Shown: positions 33,809 to 44,103 of the stretch, piece after piece | How positions within the stretch are numbered: position 1 is the stretch's first letter | Layout of the letters: the number at the start of each line of letters is the position of its first letter | Program-made: the position numbers and the translations under genes | The notes under the pieces: generated by a model | What the model saw: only the letters and a program-made list of their open reading frames with translations | Told to the model about the DNA's origin: nothing | Databases searched by the model: none | NCBI GenBank assembly: GCA_015056565.1 | Contig: SVGB01000003.1 | Span: 62,001 to 126,000, forward strand | DNA: 64,000 nt | Origin: Butyrivibrio sp. | Lineage (GTDB): Bacteria; Bacillota; Clostridia; Lachnospirales; Lachnospiraceae | Direction of reading: 5' to 3'

Positions 33809-34954
33809 ATGAAGATGAGGTACTGCAAGAGATGCCTGCAGCCAGATACAAGACCGGGCATTATCTTTGATGATGAGCAGGTATGCTTTGCCTGCAGATA
33901 TCAGGAGTCCAAGGCTACTATCGACTGGGCTCAAAGAGAGGCTGAGCTTAGGGGCTTTGCAGAGGAAGCCAAGGAAGAAGCAAAAAAAAGAGGAAACACT
34001 TACGATTGTATCATCGGTGTTTCAGGCGGTAAGGACTCTACATTCCAGGCTGTTTATGCAAAAGAAAAGTTGGGACTTAATCCACTTCTTATAAATTGCA
34101 TGCCTGATGAGATCACTGAGATCGGACGCAAGAACATCGAGAATTTAAATAACCTTGGATTTGATATCATTTCCATCCGTCCAAATCCTATAGTTGCCAA
34201 GAAGCTTGCAAGGAAGTCATTCTTTGAAAGGGGCAATATCATTGCTGCTTCAGAGTACTGCTTGTGGGCATCATCATACATCATGGCTGTTAAGTTCAAC
34301 ATCCCACTTATCATTCAGGGCGAGAACGCTGCTCTTACACTTGGCGCAGCCAAGAACCAGGAGGCAACAGGCAACGCATTTTCAGTTATGCAGCTTGAAA
34401 CAATCCGTGGAGCCAGCGTAGACAGCTTTGTTGATCTGTCAAACAACATCACGGAAAAAGATCTTTTCCTGTACAAGATACCTACTGTTGAGGAGATGGA
34501 AGCCAAGGGCATCAAGGCAATCTTCCTTCAGTACTACACCAAGGAGTGGTCACAGGTTCACAACGCAGACTTTGCTGTTGCAAGGGGCCTTACAGGAAGA
34601 AGCGACAACCTCTACGACCTTGGAAGATACAGAAGATACACAGCTCTTGACTGTGACCTTCAGATCCCTAACCAGATGATCAAGTACCTTAAGTTTGGTT
34701 TTGGATACGCTACAGACGAGATCTGCTACGACATCAGAGAGGGCAGATTTGACCGTGAAAATGGTAAGTGGTACGTCAACGAGTACGACGGAAAGTGCGG
34801 ACAGCAGTACATCGACAAGGCCTGCAAATATCTTGGAATTACTAATGAGGAGTTCTGGGAAGTTGTTGACCGCTACGTAAACACTGACCTGTTTGAAAAG
34901 AAAGACGGAAAGTGGGTACCAAAATTCACTGTTGGTGAGGACTATGAATCATAA
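33809..34954 (+). CDS. pseA: N-acetyl sugar amidotransferase (PseA/WbpG family)
   Basis: 381 residues. Zinc-like Cys set at the N-terminus (YCKRCLQPDTRPGIIFDDEQVCFACRY), PP-loop CIIGVSGGKDSTFQAVYAKEKLGLNP for ATP, and the family segment ASEYCLWASSYIMAVKFNIPLIIQGENAALTLG. TIGR03573-type enzymes install an acetamidino group on nonulosonic acids or on LPS sugars, using ammonia from a separate glutaminase; hisH/hisF-like partners are not seen here. Start at 33809 is fixed by the ribosome site. Divergent from the pse operon with a matched promoter, so it probably modifies pseudaminic acid. Confidence 0.87.
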   Translation: MKMRYCKRCLQPDTRPGIIFDDEQVCFACRYQESKATIDWAQREAELRGFAEEAKEEAKKRGNTYDCIIGVSGGKDSTFQAVYAKEKLGLNPLLINCMPDEITEIGRKNIENLNNLGFDIISIRPNPIVAKKLARKSFFERGNIIAASEYCLWASSYIMAVKFNIPLIIQGENAALTLGAAKNQEATGNAFSVMQLETIRGASVDSFVDLSNNITEKDLFLYKIPTVEEMEAKGIKAIFLQYYTKEWSQVHNADFAVARGLTGRSDNLYDLGRYRRYTALDCDLQIPNQMIKYLKFGFGYATDEICYDIREGRFDRENGKWYVNEYDGKCGQQYIDKACKYLGITNEEFWEVVDRYVNTDLFEKKDGKWVPKFTVGEDYES

Positions 34955-36686
34955 TATCAAAAAGAACTGGTATATGTACCTTACAGGAACACTGCTTCTG
35001 ATACAAGCGGCAGTGTTCCTTGTATTTCGTGGAGAAAGCTATTTCCAGATCCACGACAATTTAGACCTGTTTATGGGCCACTACGAAATGCTTAAAAAAG
35101 CAGGGCTGTGGTTTTCCCATGGACAGAACGCCCCAATCCTCCACGGGGTTTCAAGAGATCTGTTTGGTTCGGAGTTTAATCTATACAATCTCTTCTATAT
35201 CCTGCTTCCGGGTTACTGGGCATATCTTGCGGGCTACGCAGCCAAGATCACAATCGGAATGATCTCTTTTATTCTCCTTGCAAAAGAGCTGTTAAATGAC
35301 CGCTACGATACTTATAAGCCGCTGATCGTGGTGATAGCTGCAGCCTACGGAATGATACCTGTATTTCCAACTTATGGTATCGCATTTACATCCGTTCCAT
35401 TTATTGTCCTGTTCCTTGTAAAGCTCTACCGCGCAGGGAGCCTCAAGGAAAGACTTCCCTGGTATGTGGCTGTTTTCTGCTATCCCTTTATCTCATATTT
35501 TTCATACCATGGATTCTTTATACTAAGCTACATGGTCCTGGCTGTGATCATCCTCTGGATCAGGGATAAGCGCTTTCCTCTCAGCACATTTGTGTCGATA
35601 GTTATTTTGTCAGCCGGATACATTCTCTTTGAGTACAGGCTCTTTGGCGCAATGCTGGGAAGTGATGTGGTCACTATCAGAACCACCATGGACCACGGAG
35701 ATATCACATTTCTGCAAGCAATGAAAACAGCCTTTGATGAGTTTGTAAATGCCTCCTTCCATTCTGAGGATTCACACACATACATCGTACTTGGAGTTGT
35801 GCTTGTAGCTCTGATCCTTATCAATGCTTCTTACATAAGAGCAGGCAAGGCAAAAGAGCTCTTGAAGGATCCAGTAAATCTCGTGATGGTATGGATCATC
35901 TTCAACGTCCTCATTTTTGGTCTTTACCAGTTTGCACCATTCAGACACCTTTTCGAGATGCTTGTTCCACCTCTTACTGGATTCGAATTTGCAAGAACAG
36001 CTTACTTCAACACCTTTTTGTGGTACGCAGAGCTCCTTCTTGTATGTATGAGGATGTATGACTATAGCAAAAAGAACTTAAAACTCCTTGCTAATGTAAT
36101 AGTTACCCTGGCTGTTTTAGTAGTAATGTTTGTTCCTCAGGTCTACAACGACTTCTACTACACCTGCTATAACCAGGCATACAAAGTCTTAAAGCACAAG
36201 GAAACCAGTACAGTTAACTACAACGAGTTCTACTCTGAGAAGTTATTCGAAAAGATAAAAGACGAAATAGACTATAACGGTGAATGGTCTGCCACATTTG
36301 GAATGCATCCTGCGATCCTTAACTACAATGGCATCGCCTCCGTCGATGGTTACCTGGGAATGTATGCTCAGGAATACAAGGACAAGTGGCAGAAGGTTAT
36401 AGAGCCCGCCTTTGAAGGTTCTCCATCACTTGCAGATTACTACATGGGTTGGGGCGCAAGGGTAAATCTTATCTCCGCAGACGATGAAAACACCTATGCT
36501 CCACTGAGAGTCATGGATCCAGAAGATAAGCGCCTTGTTTGTAATATGGATGAACTAAAGAGTCTTGACTGCAAATATATATTTGCAAGATTTGAGATAT
36601 CAAACGCAAAAGAAATAGGACTTCAGCTAGTGGGCAGTTACACTGATGCATCAAGTCCATATACCATTTACGTATACAGCCTGTAA
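34944..36686 (+). CDS. large polytopic membrane protein, DUF6044-like
   Basis: 580 residues with about 11 membrane helices and a soluble C-terminal region (about 430-580). FRGESYFQIHDNLDLFMGHYEML in the first outer loop carries the acidic pair expected of lipid-sugar using membrane transferases; the tail includes GIASVDGYLGMY. The start overlaps the end of the amidotransferase gene by 11 bases with GGTGAGG upstream. Resembles DUF6044 proteins; precise function unknown. Likely works on the sugar that the amidotransferase modifies. Confidence 0.65.
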   Translation: MNHNIKKNWYMYLTGTLLLIQAAVFLVFRGESYFQIHDNLDLFMGHYEMLKKAGLWFSHGQNAPILHGVSRDLFGSEFNLYNLFYILLPGYWAYLAGYAAKITIGMISFILLAKELLNDRYDTYKPLIVVIAAAYGMIPVFPTYGIAFTSVPFIVLFLVKLYRAGSLKERLPWYVAVFCYPFISYFSYHGFFILSYMVLAVIILWIRDKRFPLSTFVSIVILSAGYILFEYRLFGAMLGSDVVTIRTTMDHGDITFLQAMKTAFDEFVNASFHSEDSHTYIVLGVVLVALILINASYIRAGKAKELLKDPVNLVMVWIIFNVLIFGLYQFAPFRHLFEMLVPPLTGFEFARTAYFNTFLWYAELLLVCMRMYDYSKKNLKLLANVIVTLAVLVVMFVPQVYNDFYYTCYNQAYKVLKHKETSTVNYNEFYSEKLFEKIKDEIDYNGEWSATFGMHPAILNYNGIASVDGYLGMYAQEYKDKWQKVIEPAFEGSPSLADYYMGWGARVNLISADDENTYAPLRVMDPEDKRLVCNMDELKSLDCKYIFARFEISNAKEIGLQLVGSYTDASSPYTIYVYSL

Positions 36687-36703
36687 TACCATATAAAAAG
36701 ATA

Positions 36704-36749
36704 ACCCCTCGTTGCCTGTTCAAAACCTGGCTTCGAGGGGTATTTTTTT
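36704..36749. terminator. bidirectional terminator between convergent glycan operons
   Basis: Stem ACCCCTCG (36704-36711) with CGAGGGGT (36734-36741) plus inner GCC/GGC pairs, then ATTTTTTTTA on the plus strand. It ends the amidotransferase operon; the minus-strand epsG stop codon lies within the T-run. Confidence 0.85.
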
Positions 36750-37911
36750 AGAATGTATCTGTCTGATTGAGCCATCTGTGCTGGTAAAACAGCCAGCTCT
36801 TATAGGGAAGAACTCTAAATCCAGGATTGTCTGCCTGCCTTAAGAAATACATAAAGTAAAGGACACAGAATGCAACTACCGCAATTGATACCGCCTTCTT
36901 TTTCCTGTCGTTCCTGATAGAGCATATGATATTTGGAATAAAGAGTATCTGAACCGTAGTAAGGTAGTATGCAAATCTTGTTACCAGCGGAAGCCAGAAG
37001 CATGACAGATAAAGAACCACCGCCATTATATTCATGTTGAAATACATGCGGTTATCTATCCTGTCTTTTACCGCATCCTTGTAGCATATGATCCCGATCA
37101 CTATCATGAACAGACATCCCATGATAGGTGCCGCGTTCTCTATGATAGTGTGCGTCTCTTCGATATAAACTGTGTTATTGTATGAGGGATAAAGCTTAAG
37201 CGCAATTTCCATTATCTGGTTGTGCAAAAGAGCTGCTGCCGCTCCGAAAAGAACCAGAGGTATGAGAGCCCACTTCTTCCAGGGTATCCTTGCAATAAAA
37301 TACATGGGGATAACAATAAGAACGCTCTTATGGAACAGTGACGCAAAGAGTATCACCAGAAGGAACCTGAAGATTTTTTCCCTGTTTATATCCAACAGAT
37401 ATCTTATGGCAAATGTGGCAAGAGCAAGGGCGAAATAGTATCTTACAGTGTTAAAGCTCCTGTAATAAAGTCCCATTGTCATGAACATAAAAAATGCCCA
37501 GGAAAAACTCTCTGTCTGTTCCTTTAACACCTTGAGGAAAACAGCTACTATAGCTGCAGCAAATACACCAAACATAAGAAGGTAGTCTTCTTTTCCTGAG
37601 AGGGTGTAAAGAACTCTTACCACAAAGTTAAAGCCTGGCTCAGTTACCACATATCCCCTCTGGAAGATCTCATGGCAGGTGACCACGTAGGTTCCGTAGT
37701 CATTGCCAACTTCAAGGCGAAGAGCTGCAAGAAGAGTCAGCACCACAAATATTGATACCATCATCAGTGCATTGACAGCTCTTCTTCTCGTAGTATATCC
37801 CTGGTATGCTCTTCTTCCTGAGGCGGAAGGTATGCTCTCAAATTCTTTTGTTGTCCTGTATCTGCATGCCATCAGAATAGTCATGGCAGCGATCAGAAAA
37901 TAAAGTATCAT
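36748..37911 (-). CDS. EpsG family polysaccharide polymerase-like membrane protein
   Basis: 387 residues, about ten membrane helices. ALRLEVGNDYGTYVVTCHEIFQ in the first outer loop and TEPGFNFVVRVLY are the hallmarks of EpsG (PF14897), a Wzy-type polymerase of exopolysaccharide units. The ATG follows the Wzz-like stop at once, with GATGGAG upstream, so polymerase and chain-length factor are co-translated. The terminal TAA lies in the shared terminator. Confidence 0.85.
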   Translation of the reverse strand: MILYFLIAAMTILMACRYRTTKEFESIPSASGRRAYQGYTTRRRAVNALMMVSIFVVLTLLAALRLEVGNDYGTYVVTCHEIFQRGYVVTEPGFNFVVRVLYTLSGKEDYLLMFGVFAAAIVAVFLKVLKEQTESFSWAFFMFMTMGLYYRSFNTVRYYFALALATFAIRYLLDINREKIFRFLLVILFASLFHKSVLIVIPMYFIARIPWKKWALIPLVLFGAAAALLHNQIMEIALKLYPSYNNTVYIEETHTIIENAAPIMGCLFMIVIGIICYKDAVKDRIDNRMYFNMNIMAVVLYLSCFWLPLVTRFAYYLTTVQILFIPNIICSIRNDRKKKAVSIAVVAFCVLYFMYFLRQADNPGFRVLPYKSWLFYQHRWLNQTDTF

Positions 37912-38811
37912 TTACTCCATCACTCCCACAACATTTACATCCTGCTTTTTAAGTGTGTAGACAACCTTATCCATCTTGTCTACTGTGTCCTTGCCTCCGC
38001 GGAGCAGGATGATGACACCATCAACAGCTCTCATCCTGTCGAACTCGTCAAGGTCATATCGCAGCTGATCAGATGAAAGCTCAATATAATTGCCATCGTA
38101 TTTTAAAAGATGGGACCTGTTAGCCCTGTACTCGTCCGTATCTCTTTTCCCAAGATATGGAATGTCAGGGTAATTCATAGTCCAGTCTCTCTCAGAGTAA
38201 ATACCATCGTCAAAGATTCCATAGAAAAGAACTGCAAAAAGGCTCACCAAAAGTCCAATGAGGCCGCCAAGAAATGCTGCGTTTGGTTCTCTTGTGTACT
38301 TATCGTACACTTCCATATCTGCGTCAGTCCAAAGATCAATGGACGCGATCTGCGGAAGCACATCTGCAAAGGCAGGAAGCGCCACCTTGTACGCGTCTGA
38401 AATGTTCTGGATCAGCTCTTTATCAGTTCCTGTCACTACAACTGTAAGGATCCTGTAGTCTCCTAGGATCTCACCTGTCACAGAATCAAGTATCTGCTGC
38501 TTGGTCACGCCGGGAGCCATCTCCATAGCCTTGTTGACTACCGGATCATCCCTAAGTATCCCATCCCAGGTAAATGCGTTAAAGAAATCCGGACCATTTG
38601 GGAACGCCTCATAATCAAAGTAGATGTAGTAGTCGTTCCTGATGCGGTATACGGTGTTGCCATTCATGATATTGCTGTAAGCTATGTAAGCCACAAGACC
38701 AACTATTGCGCCAAGAACAGTGGCTGCAACGACTATCCAGATGCGCTTTTTAAACTGGCGAAAAAGGCGCTTAAGGTCGATGGATCTGTTGTAAAAGTTT
38801 CTATCAGACAT
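37912..38811 (-). CDS. Wzz-type chain length protein with vestigial BY-kinase tail
   Basis: 299 residues. N-terminal cytoplasmic LKRLFRQFKKRIWIVV, first helix about 29-50, an outer Wzz domain, second helix about 176-198, and a cytoplasmic tail of about 100 residues. That tail ends MRAVDGVIILLRGGKDTVDKMDKVVYTLKKQ, followed by DVNVVGV, which looks like the last strand-helix-strand of CpsD/BY-kinase, but Walker A, A' and B are absent. The Pro-rich segment before helix 2 that is usual in Wzz proteins is not evident. No separate BY-kinase gene is in the window. Chain-length control of the EpsG polymer is the likely role. Confidence 0.78.
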   Translation of the reverse strand: MSDRNFYNRSIDLKRLFRQFKKRIWIVVAATVLGAIVGLVAYIAYSNIMNGNTVYRIRNDYYIYFDYEAFPNGPDFFNAFTWDGILRDDPVVNKAMEMAPGVTKQQILDSVTGEILGDYRILTVVVTGTDKELIQNISDAYKVALPAFADVLPQIASIDLWTDADMEVYDKYTREPNAAFLGGLIGLLVSLFAVLFYGIFDDGIYSERDWTMNYPDIPYLGKRDTDEYRANRSHLLKYDGNYIELSSDQLRYDLDEFDRMRAVDGVIILLRGGKDTVDKMDKVVYTLKKQDVNVVGVME

Positions 38812-38903
38812 ATGCTTGTTCGTTCTCCCCCAAAAAATATGAATGGTTCAGTGAATTATGCTATACGAATTGCTCCGTTGCTACGCAACTTTGACAACCT
38901 ATA

Positions 38904-41795
38904 TCATAACATCTTTTTGATATATGCTCCTGTGTAAGACTTCTTGCACTTTGCAACCTCTTCAGGAGTACCTGCAACAACCACAGTTCCTCCCTTGGAG
39001 CCGCCCTCTGGTCCCATGTCGATAATATAGTCACCGGTCTTGATGACATCAAGGTTGTGCTCAATGACAACTACTGTGTTGCCCTGGTCAACCAGTTGCT
39101 GCATGATCTTTACAAGCTTCTGAACATCTGCAAAATGAAGTCCTGTGGTAGGCTCATCCAGGATATAAACTGTCTTACCTGTTCCCACCTTGGAAAGCTC
39201 AGTTGCAAGCTTGATCCTCTGGGCTTCACCACCGGAGAGCTCAGTACTTGGCTGTCCAAGCTTCACATATCCAAGTCCTACATCGTAGAGAGTCTGGATC
39301 TTGCGCTTGATGGTCTTGACGTTCTCAAAGAACTTAAGAGCCTCCTCAACTGTCATATCAAGGACGTCATAGATATTCTTACCCTTGTATTTTACCTCCA
39401 GAGTTTCATGGTTGTAGCGTTTTCCGCCACAGACTTCACATGGAACATATACATCAGGAAGGAAGTGCATCTCGATCTTGATGATTCCATCACCGCCACA
39501 GGCTTCACATCTTCCGCCCTTGACGTTGAAGGAGAAACGTCCCTTCTTGTAGCCTCTTGCCTTGGCATCAGGAGTTCCGGCAAAGAGATCTCTTATCATG
39601 TCAAAGACACCTGTGTAGGTGGCAGGGTTTGATCTTGGAGTACGTCCAATAGGCGACTGATCGATGGCAATTACCTTATCCACCTGCTCAAGACCTTCTA
39701 TAGCCTTGTGCTTTCCAGGGATACATCTCGCCCTGTTAAGGTCTCTTGCCAGGTGCTTGTACAATATCTCATTGACAAAAGAGCTCTTACCTGAGCCTGA
39801 AACACCAGTAACTATGGTCATTACACCTACAGGTACATCTATATCGATATTCTTAAGGTTATTCTCCTGAGCGCCCTTTATCTTAAGCCATCCCTTAGGC
39901 TGACGTCTTGTCTCTGGTACATCGATCTTGAGCTTGCCAGCCAGGTACTGTCCTGTAACTGACTCCTTGACCTTCATGATCTCTTCTGCAGTTCCACAGG
40001 CAACAATCTTGCCTCCATGGGATCCGGCTCCAGGGCCCACATCCACGATATAGTCAGCAGCCCTCATGGTGTCTTCATCATGCTCAACTACAATAAGGGT
40101 GTTGCCAAGATCTCGCAGATTCTTAAGAGTATTAAGTAATTTGTCGTTATCTCTCTGATGAAGACCAATACTTGGCTCATCAAGAATGTAACACACGCCG
40201 CAAAGGCCAGATCCAATCTGGGTTGCAAGTCTGATACGCTGTGCCTCGCCGCCAGAGAGTGTTCCTGTTGCTCTTGAAAGAGACAGGTAGTCAAGGCCGA
40301 CATCCACAAGGAAACCTACGCGGTTTCTTATCTCTTTTAACACCTGAGCTCCAATCATCTCCTGCTGTGGTGTGAGCTTCATGTTATCAAGGTAGGTCTT
40401 AAGCTCATCAATGGACATGGATGTGATCTCATAGATATTCTTGTTATCTATGGTCACAGCAAGGGACTCCTTCTTAAGTCTCTGACCGCCGCAGAGGGCA
40501 CATGGAGTGATGCGCATGAATTCCTCATACTCAGCCTTGGCAGTCTCTGAGAAGGTCTCTCTATATCTCTGCTCTACATTTTTAATAAGACCATCAAATA
40601 GGATAGGATAATCTCCCTCACCTCTCTGGCCCTTGTAATGAACATTAACTGTCTTGTCAGCTCCGTGGATCAGTACCTCTTTTGCCTTGTCAGAAAGATC
40701 CTGGAATGGTGTATCAAGGCTGAATTTGTAAGCCTTGGCAAGCGCCCTGAGGGTTGCGTTACTAAAGCTACTGTCCTTGTTTGCAGACTGCCAGCCCATG
40801 ACAACGATGCAGCCGTCGTTAATGGAAAGGCTCTTATCAGGAATCATGAGATCCTCATCAAACTCCATCTTGTAGCCAAGTCCAAGACAGTCTGGGCATG
40901 CGCCAAATGGGTTGTTGAAAGAAAAGCTCCTGGGCTCGATCTCAGGGATGCTGATTCCGCAGTCGGGGCATGCAAAGTTCTGGGAGAAGCTCAGCTCTTT
41001 TCCATCTATAACATCTACTAAGAGAAGTCCATCAGCCAGCTGCAGAGCGCTCTCTACAGAGTCTGTAAGACGCCTTCTAAGGTTCTCGTTATCATCCCTT
41101 ACTACAATTCTGTCTACGATGATCTCAATGCTGTGCTTGATATTCTTGTCCAGCTTGATCTCTTCTTCTGTAAGCTCATACTGGCTGCCATCGATCCTTG
41201 CGCGGACGTATCCGGCACGCTTAGCGCGGTCAAGGGTCTTTTGATGCTCACCCTTCTTGCCGCGGACAACCGGAGCCAGGATCTGGAGTTTGGTTCCATC
41301 TCCAAGTGCCATGATCTGGTCACACATCTCATCAACAGTCTGTCTTCGGATCTCTCTACCGCAATTAGGACAGTGGGGAACACCTATCCTCGCGTAGAGA
41401 AGCCTGAAGTGGTCATAGATCTCTGTAACTGTTCCGACAGTTGATCTTGGGTTCTTGTTGGTGGACTTCTGGTCTATGGAGATTGTAGGAGAAAGTCCCT
41501 CTATTGCCTCTACGTTAGGCTTGTCCATCTGTCCCAGGAACATCCTTGCGTAGGATGAAAGGGACTCCATGTATCTGCGCTGGCCCTCAGCAAAAATTGT
41601 CTCAAAGGCCAGGGAAGACTTACCAGAGCCGGAAACGCCGGTAAATACTGTAAGAGTTTCTCTTGGTATTTTTACGTTAACGTGTTTTAAGTTATGTTCA
41701 TTGGCACCACGAACCCTGATGTAATCATGGATATCAGTGGGAAGTATCCTCTTGGTGGTGGTGTTCTTTTTGGTCATGTTTCTGTTATCTGACAT
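38904..41795 (-). CDS. uvrA: excinuclease ABC subunit UvrA
   Basis: About 963 residues. Two ABC ATPase units: Walker [23 protein letters not shown] and [16 protein letters not shown], signatures [12 protein letters not shown] and [12 protein letters not shown], Walker [16 protein letters not shown] and [15 protein letters not shown], and zinc sites ([24 protein letters not shown]...CEVCGGKRY). It scans DNA for helix distortion and loads UvrB. The ATG at 41795 with TGGAG upstream is preferred over the GTG at 41819. Second gene of the uvrB-uvrA operon, 20 bases after uvrB. Confidence 0.97.
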   Translation of the reverse strand: MSDNRNMTKKNTTTKRILPTDIHDYIRVRGANEHNLKHVNVKIPRETLTVFTGVSGSGKSSLAFETIFAEGQRRYMESLSSYARMFLGQMDKPNVEAIEGLSPTISIDQKSTNKNPRSTVGTVTEIYDHFRLLYARIGVPHCPNCGREIRRQTVDEMCDQIMALGDGTKLQILAPVVRGKKGEHQKTLDRAKRAGYVRARIDGSQYELTEEEIKLDKNIKHSIEIIVDRIVVRDDNENLRRRLTDSVESALQLADGLLLVDVIDGKELSFSQNFACPDCGISIPEIEPRSFSFNNPFGACPDCLGLGYKMEFDEDLMIPDKSLSINDGCIVVMGWQSANKDSSFSNATLRALAKAYKFSLDTPFQDLSDKAKEVLIHGADKTVNVHYKGQRGEGDYPILFDGLIKNVEQRYRETFSETAKAEYEEFMRITPCALCGGQRLKKESLAVTIDNKNIYEITSMSIDELKTYLDNMKLTPQQEMIGAQVLKEIRNRVGFLVDVGLDYLSLSRATGTLSGGEAQRIRLATQIGSGLCGVCYILDEPSIGLHQRDNDKLLNTLKNLRDLGNTLIVVEHDEDTMRAADYIVDVGPGAGSHGGKIVACGTAEEIMKVKESVTGQYLAGKLKIDVPETRRQPKGWLKIKGAQENNLKNIDIDVPVGVMTIVTGVSGSGKSSFVNEILYKHLARDLNRARCIPGKHKAIEGLEQVDKVIAIDQSPIGRTPRSNPATYTGVFDMIRDLFAGTPDAKARGYKKGRFSFNVKGGRCEACGGDGIIKIEMHFLPDVYVPCEVCGGKRYNHETLEVKYKGKNIYDVLDMTVEEALKFFENVKTIKRKIQTLYDVGLGYVKLGQPSTELSGGEAQRIKLATELSKVGTGKTVYILDEPTTGLHFADVQKLVKIMQQLVDQGNTVVVIEHNLDVIKTGDYIIDMGPEGGSKGGTVVVAGTPEEVAKCKKSYTGAYIKKML

Positions 41796-41815
41796 ATGTT
41801 TATTACTCCATTTTT

Positions 41816-43807
41816 TCACAAGGAAGTTAAATCGTTCAATATCTTCTTAAGCTCTATGAGTTGGTCTCTAAGAATTGCAGCGTTCTCGAAGTCAAGCTCT
41901 GTAGCTGCTCTCTTCATCTTCTTCTGTACCTGTCCGATAAGCTTCTCAAGCTCGTCTCTGTTCATGGACTCAGGAGCCTTTTCAAACTTAACCTCTTCCT
42001 TGGCAACTGCCTTGGTCACGGCTATAAGGTCTCTTACTGCCTTCTTGATGGTCTGAGGTGTGATGCCATGCTCCTCGTTATATTTCTGCTGGATTGCACG
42101 CCTTCTCTGTGTCTCCTCAATTGACTTCTTCATTGAATCAGTCATGTTGTCGGCGTACATGATAACGCGGCCTTCTGAGTTACGGGCAGCACGTCCGATG
42201 GTCTGGATCAGCGACGTCTCTGAACGCAGGAACCCTTCCTTGTCAGCATCGATGATGGCAACCAGGGCTATCTCAGGAATATCAAGACCCTCTCTCAAAA
42301 GATTGATACCTACAAGGACGTCAAATACGTCAAGTCTCATATCCCTGATGATCTCTGATCTCTCAAGGGTATCTATATCTGAATGGAGGTACTTGACCCT
42401 TATGCCTGACTCTGCCAGGTACTGGGTGAGGTCCTCTGCCATTCTCTTGGTAAGGGTTGTGACAAGAACCTTGTTGCCCTCGTCCACAGTCTTTCTGATC
42501 TCAGAAATAAGGTCGTCTATCTGTCCCTCTACAGGTCTTACATCTACCTCAGGATCAAGCAGTCCTGTAGGCCTTATGACCTGCTCAGCCCGAAGCAGTT
42601 CGTGCTCTTCCTCGTACTTGCCAGGAGTTGCAGAACAGAACAGCATCTGGTCAATATGGCCCTCAAACTCCTCGAAGTTAAGAGGTCTGTTATCAAGGGC
42701 TGATGGAAGTCTGAATCCATAGTCCACAAGAGTAAGCTTCCTGCTCCTGTCGCCGTGGTACATGGCTCCAATCTGGGGTATCGTCATATGTGACTCATCG
42801 ACTATGATGAGAAAATCCCTGTCAAAAAAGTCAAGGAGTGTAAGAGGTGGTTCTCCAGGAGCTGCAAAGTTAAGGTGCCTTGAGTAGTTCTCAATTCCTG
42901 AGCAAAAGCCTGTCTCTCTCATCATCTCAACGTCGAAGTTGGTCCTCTCAGATATCCTCTGGGCCTCTATGAGACGGTCCTCTCCCTTAAAGAACCTGAC
43001 CTGTTCCTCCAGCTCTTTTTCTATATTATCACAGGCCTTGTTGATCTTCTCCTGAGGGACAACATAGTGTGATGCAGGGTATATCATAACGTGGGTAAGC
43101 TCAGAGTGGACCTTGGCTGTGACAGGCTCGATCTGGGTGATCCTGTCTATCTCATCTCCAAAGAACTCAACCCTTATAAGGTAGTCATCCCAGTTGGCTG
43201 GGAAGATCTCAACAGTATCGCCGCGGACTCTGAAGTTGCACCTGCCAAGCTCCATGTCGTTCCTGTCGTACTGGATAGCGATAAGGTCCTTGATAAGCTC
43301 GTCTCTGTCCTTCTGCATGCCTGGGCGCAGGGAAATGGACATTCCCTTAAATTCCTCAGGGCTGCCAAGTCCGTAGATGCAGGATACACTGGCAACGACG
43401 ATAACATCATTGCGCTCTGCAAGGGACGCTGTAGCTGAGAGTCTTAGCTTGTCGATCTCATCGTTAATGGATGAATCCTTGGCAATATAAGTATCAGTCT
43501 GTGGCACATAGGCCTCAGGCTGGTAGTAGTCGTAGTAGGATACAAAGTACTCCACAGCGTTTTCAGGAAAGAACTCTTTCATCTCGCCGTAGAGCTGACC
43601 TGCCAGAGTCTTGTTATGGCTGATGATCAGCGTAGGTTTATTAAGTGCTGCAATGACATTGGCCATGGTAAAGGTCTTACCAGAACCGGTAACACCAAGT
43701 AGGGTCTCAAACTGATTACCTTCCTTAAAGCCCTTGACCAGAGCATCTATTGCCTGCGGCTGATCGCCTGTCGGTTTATATTCTGAGTGAAGTATAAATT
43801 TATCCAT
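41816..43807 (-). CDS. uvrB: excinuclease ABC subunit UvrB
   Basis: 663 residues. Walker [17 protein letters not shown], the beta-hairpin [16 protein letters not shown] that inserts at damage, [14 protein letters not shown], helicase motifs V/VI ([22 protein letters not shown]) and a C-terminal UVR domain ([28 protein letters not shown]) for UvrC. Start at 43807 with GGAAAAGAG upstream; a TTG six codons earlier is less likely. Preceded by an SOS box, so damage-inducible. uvrC is not in the window. Confidence 0.97.
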   Translation of the reverse strand: MDKFILHSEYKPTGDQPQAIDALVKGFKEGNQFETLLGVTGSGKTFTMANVIAALNKPTLIISHNKTLAGQLYGEMKEFFPENAVEYFVSYYDYYQPEAYVPQTDTYIAKDSSINDEIDKLRLSATASLAERNDVIVVASVSCIYGLGSPEEFKGMSISLRPGMQKDRDELIKDLIAIQYDRNDMELGRCNFRVRGDTVEIFPANWDDYLIRVEFFGDEIDRITQIEPVTAKVHSELTHVMIYPASHYVVPQEKINKACDNIEKELEEQVRFFKGEDRLIEAQRISERTNFDVEMMRETGFCSGIENYSRHLNFAAPGEPPLTLLDFFDRDFLIIVDESHMTIPQIGAMYHGDRSRKLTLVDYGFRLPSALDNRPLNFEEFEGHIDQMLFCSATPGKYEEEHELLRAEQVIRPTGLLDPEVDVRPVEGQIDDLISEIRKTVDEGNKVLVTTLTKRMAEDLTQYLAESGIRVKYLHSDIDTLERSEIIRDMRLDVFDVLVGINLLREGLDIPEIALVAIIDADKEGFLRSETSLIQTIGRAARNSEGRVIMYADNMTDSMKKSIEETQRRRAIQQKYNEEHGITPQTIKKAVRDLIAVTKAVAKEEVKFEKAPESMNRDELEKLIGQVQKKMKRAATELDFENAAILRDQLIELKKILNDLTSL

Positions 43808-43822
43808 ATCTCTTTTCCAAAA

Positions 43823-43864
43823 CAAAAAGCTATACTTATCACTAGTTAACGTGATAAGTATAGC
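43823..43864 (-). terminator. 14-bp perfect hairpin with T-run in uvrB leader
   Basis: GCTATACTTATCAC (43829-43842) and GTGATAAGTATAGC (43851-43864) pair perfectly around an 8-base loop; on the minus strand TTTTTGTTTT follows. It looks like the terminator of the SPFH-RHH operon but lies downstream of the predicted uvrB promoter, so uvrB mRNA would begin with it. An operator role is also possible. Confidence 0.6.
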
Positions 43865-43870
43865 AGATTC

Positions 43871-43899
43871 ATTTTATAATGTATATCTTTTCCGAACAA
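43871..43899 (-). promoter_or_regulatory. uvrBA promoter
   Basis: Minus strand TTGTTC (43894-43899), 17 bases, TAAAAT (43871-43876). The -35 lies inside the LexA box, so repressor binding would exclude RNA polymerase. Transcription should begin near 43864. Confidence 0.6.
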
Positions 43900-43906
43900 T
43901 TGTTCT
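43893..43906. promoter_or_regulatory. LexA SOS box of uvrBA
   Basis: CGAACAATTGTTCT matches the Gram-positive LexA operator CGAAC-N4-GTTCG with one mismatch and a perfect GAAC/GTTC dyad. It overlaps the stop codon of the upstream ribbon-helix-helix gene and the uvrB -35. Confidence 0.85.
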
Positions 43907-44102
43907 ATTTGATGTCAAGCTCAGGCGGCTCGTCCAGGTTCTGGGACACATATTTGCCGTCCTTCTTGCGCTGTTTGACACATTCAGTTAAAAGATATTC
44001 TATCTGTCCGTTAATTGATCGGAAGTCATCCTCAGCCCAGGCAGCAATCGCGTCGTACAACTTCGCATTTAGTCGCAGCGGAACCTGCTTTTTCTCTGCC
44101 AT
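43905..44102 (-). CDS. Arc-type ribbon-helix-helix protein
   Basis: 65 residues. KQVPLRLNAKLYDAIAAWAEDDFRSINGQIEYLLTECVKQRKK: a beta-strand with alternating K-V-L-L residues followed by two helices with the S-I-N-G-Q turn, the form of Arc/MetJ-type DNA-binding dimers (Arc-like PF03869). A charged tail follows (about 48-65). It starts one base after the SPFH stop region and is in the same operon, a pairing I have seen in Firmicutes. It may autoregulate the operon through the tandem palindromes at 45239-45257; that is inference. Confidence 0.82.
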   Translation of the reverse strand: MAEKKQVPLRLNAKLYDAIAAWAEDDFRSINGQIEYLLTECVKQRKKDGKYVSQNLDEPPELDIK

Positions 44103-44103
44103 A

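Noticed and set aside
42060..42722. 220-codon plus-strand frame within uvrB
   Set aside because: Ser/Arg-rich antisense shadow of a highly conserved gene.
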